Assembly (NCBI GenBank): GCA_044375105.1
Contig: JBILNK010000103.1
Coordinates: 1-15,157, forward strand
Direction of reading: 5' to 3'
DNA length: 15,157 bases
DNA from: JBIKLM01 sp044375105
GTDB lineage: Bacteria; Planctomycetota; UBA1135; GCA-002686595
Shown: positions 13,274 to 15,157 of the stretch, one piece after another
How the letters are laid out: each line of letters begins with the position of its first letter
Numbering within the stretch: position 1 is the first letter of the stretch
Notes under the pieces: generated by a model
The model's input: only the letters and a program-made list of their open reading frames with translations
What the model was told of the DNA's origin: nothing
The model's database searches: none
Translations under genes and position numbers: made by a program

Positions 13274-14707
13274 ATGCCCCCCCCTGCCCTCTCCCCGCCC
13301 GGCCTGTGGCGCACCGCACTGCTCGTGGCCCGCAAGGACCTCGCCAGCGCCTACCGGGATCGGCAGACCTGGATCAGCACCGTGCTGGTGCCCCTGGGGC
13401 TCTACCCGCTGATGTTTTTCATCCTGTTGCAGGCCAGCGCGCTGGTCTCAGACCAGGAACAAGCCCGCACGGTTCGTTTGGCGCTCGGCGCGGCACCGGT
13501 TTCCGCGCACCGGTTGGAGGAGCTGGCGCTGCGGCTCGAGCCCCTCCTGGCCGCCTCTGGAGCGGACGCGGGCCGGCTGGCCCAGCGGGCGCTGCTCGGG
13601 GCTGGCTCGGACCCCGAGGACGCGGCCCCGGAGCCGCCGGCTGCGCACGGAGCGAGCGAGCTCGAGGTGCTGGCCGGACTCGATCGGGAGGCCCTGGCCG
13701 CGTTGGTCGGCGCACAGGACGCCGCGGCGGATCTGCCCGCAAGCGAGCCAGCGCCGGCGTCAGCTCCGGACCGGCCGCGCTTCGACGCGGCCCTCTGGCT
13801 GCCGGACGACGGCCCGCCCCAGATCCTCTTCGACGGGGCGCGACCGGCCAGTCTGGTGGCCGAAGAGCGACTCTCGCAAGCGCTCGAGCGGCTGGGGCGC
13901 AGCGCGCGCCAACAGGCCCTCGACGGGGCCGGCCTGCGCGCCTCGAAACTCACCCCGTTCCGGGTGCAAAAAGTCGACCTAGCCGCCTCGACCGACATCG
14001 GCGCCTTCGTGCTCTCGATGCTGCTGCCGATGATGCTGGTGGTGATGGGCATGCTGGGCGCCTTCTATCCGGCGGTGGATCTGACCGCCGGAGAGCGCGA
14101 GCGCGGCTCCTACGAAACCGGCCTGATCGCGCCGATCCCGCGCCTCGGGCTGGCCTTCGGCAAGCTGATCGCGGTGACCCTCAGCGCGCTGCTGGGCGCC
14201 ACCATGAATCTGGTCGGGATCGGCCTGGCCGCCAACCACCTGCTCGGCTTGATGGGCGGCGCGGAGCGCATCGACGTGCAGATCCCCTGGCTGCTGCTGG
14301 CGCTGGTGCTGCCCCTGCTGCTGGCCTTCCTGCTGCTGGTGGCGGCGGTGCTGACCGCAGCCGCCAGCCTGACCGAGACCTTCAAGCAGGGCCAGGCCTT
14401 GCTGGGCAGCGTGCAGCTGGTCTTCATCCTTCCGGCGGTCGCAGCGACCCTGCCGGGCCTCGAGCTGACCCCCGGGCTGGCCAGCGTGCCCGTGGTCGGC
14501 TTCACCCTGGCGGTGCGCACCGTGCTGCGCAGCGGCAGCCCCGCGGAGCTGCCGCTCGTGCCGCTCCTGTGCTGCCTGCTCGCCCACCTGGCCCTGGCCC
14601 TCTTGGCGGCCGCCCTCGCGGCGCGCCTCTTGACACGCTCACCGGACAGCCAGAGCGGCGCTCGGGCGCTGCTCGAAGTGGTCGCGAGGATCCGCGGCAA
14701 AGCCTGA
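13274..14707 (+). CDS. natB: ABC-2 type permease, NatB-like
   Basis: Membrane subunit of a NatAB-type exporter, in characterised cases a sodium-extruding ABC transporter. The 477-residue protein has a first helix (about 34-56), then a long extracytoplasmic stretch (about 57-240) with an Ala/Pro-rich low-complexity part (about 110-166), then a cluster of helices (about 243-265, 293-322, 337-364, 378-395, 427-452). The NatB signature GERERGSYETGLIAPIPR (273-290) follows the second helix. The large insertion between helices 1 and 2 is typical of NatB-like permeases. The ATG at 13274 is the first in frame just ahead of the basic start (ARKDLASAYRDR); the frame is open upstream through the minisatellite but that is unlikely to be translated. 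natA follows seven bases after the stop. Transported substrate is inferred from family only. Confidence 0.88.
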   Translation: MPPPALSPPGLWRTALLVARKDLASAYRDRQTWISTVLVPLGLYPLMFFILLQASALVSDQEQARTVRLALGAAPVSAHRLEELALRLEPLLAASGADAGRLAQRALLGAGSDPEDAAPEPPAAHGASELEVLAGLDREALAALVGAQDAAADLPASEPAPASAPDRPRFDAALWLPDDGPPQILFDGARPASLVAEERLSQALERLGRSARQQALDGAGLRASKLTPFRVQKVDLAASTDIGAFVLSMLLPMMLVVMGMLGAFYPAVDLTAGERERGSYETGLIAPIPRLGLAFGKLIAVTLSALLGATMNLVGIGLAANHLLGLMGGAERIDVQIPWLLLALVLPLLLAFLLLVAAVLTAAASLTETFKQGQALLGSVQLVFILPAVAATLPGLELTPGLASVPVVGFTLAVRTVLRSGSPAELPLVPLLCCLLAHLALALLAAALAARLLTRSPDSQSGARALLEVVARIRGKA

Positions 14708-14714
14708 ACTCCAA

Positions 14715-15157
14715 ATGTCCCTGCCCGCATCCGATCAAGACGCGGCGGTGCTCTGCCGCGCGCTGACCAAGCACTACCAGGATCGCCAGCGCGGCCTGGT
14801 GCGCGCCCTCGACGGCCTCGATCTCGAGTGCCGCTACGGCGAGATCTATGGGCTGCTCGGCCCCAACGGCGCCGGCAAGTCCACCTGCCTGCGCATCCTG
14901 GCTTCGATGCTGACCCCCACCTCGGGCAGCGCGCGCCTGGCCGGGGTCGACGTGGTCGCCGATCCCCTGGAGGTGCGCCGCCGGATCGGCTACCTGTCGG
15001 CCAGCACCGGGCTCTACCCGCGCCTCGACGTGCGCGAGACCCTGTCCTACTTCGGCTCGCTGCACGGGCTCAGCGGGGCTGGCCTGCGGGACCGCATCGA
15101 CGAGCTGATCGCCGCCTTCGACATGGGCGGTTACGCCACGCGTCGCACGGAGCACAT
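14715..15157 (+). CDS. natA: ABC transporter ATP-binding protein, NatA-like (truncated by window edge)
   Basis: First 147 residues of the ATPase partner of the upstream permease. Walker A is GPNGAGKST (49-57), followed by ILASMLTPTSG and, at the Q-loop position, IGYLSASTGLYPRLDVRE (91-108), where the usual Gln is replaced, a feature shared with NatA-type ATPases (TGLY motif). The signature and Walker B motifs lie beyond the window. The ATG at 14715 is seven bases after the natB stop, so the two are one operon, in the order permease then ATPase. No Shine-Dalgarno is visible. Confidence 0.9.
   Translation, partial: MSLPASDQDAAVLCRALTKHYQDRQRGLVRALDGLDLECRYGEIYGLLGPNGAGKSTCLRILASMLTPTSGSARLAGVDVVADPLEVRRRIGYLSASTGLYPRLDVRETLSYFGSLHGLSGAGLRDRIDELIAAFDMGGYATRRTEH

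Noticed and set aside
12385..14766. Long open frame on the plus strand overlapping the GGDEF gene, the spacer and natB
   Set aside because: It is in another frame than both recognised genes, is Arg/Pro/Ala-rich without any motif, and is explained by the scarcity of stops at this GC content.

Overview
A very GC-rich (by eye about 70-75 %) bacterial chromosomal segment with dense coding and no insertion sequences, phage genes, CRISPR arrays, tRNA or rRNA genes. Almost none of the starts has a recognisable Shine-Dalgarno sequence. The mix of IcmF, a eukaryote-like NADP isocitrate dehydrogenase, an M28-PDZ exopeptidase, a PAS-GGDEF protein with an unusual membrane sensor, NatAB and apparent selenocysteine use would fit a GC-rich Planctomycetota-like or deltaproteobacterial/myxobacterial-type organism. 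The phylum is inference only and cannot be fixed from this window.

Layout. (1) 1-2780, minus strand: the 5' part of fused isobutyryl-CoA mutase icmF, then an exported M28 zinc peptidase with a C-terminal PDZ domain. (2) 2911-7236, plus strand: four genes with overlapping stop/start codons. They encode a two-domain membrane protein with a His motif, a LolD/MacB-type ATPase, an FtsX-type permease and a ZnuA/TroA-like metal-binding lipoprotein whose N-terminus carries a 15-bp minisatellite. I read this as an atypical metal (probably zinc) ABC system in which a metal-binding lipoprotein is paired with a mechanotransmission-type transporter. (3) 7399-8613, minus: icd. (4) 8748-9482, plus: a candidate pair of selenoprotein genes. 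The second is a PrxQ/Bcp-type peroxiredoxin whose peroxidatic cysteine codon is TGA, followed by a SECIS-like hairpin. The first is a 51-residue two-helix membrane peptide in which a TGA creates a Gly-Cys-Sec-Gly motif, again followed by a well-placed hairpin. This pair is the most interesting part of the window. (5) 9630-10934, minus: a short-chain dehydrogenase and signal peptidase I. (6) 11286-12584, plus: a membrane PAS-GGDEF diguanylate cyclase. (7) 12585-13273: a long gene-free stretch with a nested inverted-repeat element and a 13-bp minisatellite. (8) 13274-15157, plus: natB-like permease followed by natA-like ATPase, cut by the window edge.

The clusters look functionally independent, as expected of core chromosome. 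The selenoprotein pair is a plausible redox unit: the peroxiredoxin has no other cysteine except one three residues from its C-terminus, and its neighbour offers a membrane Cys-Sec pair. Physical and functional coupling between them is inferred, not shown.
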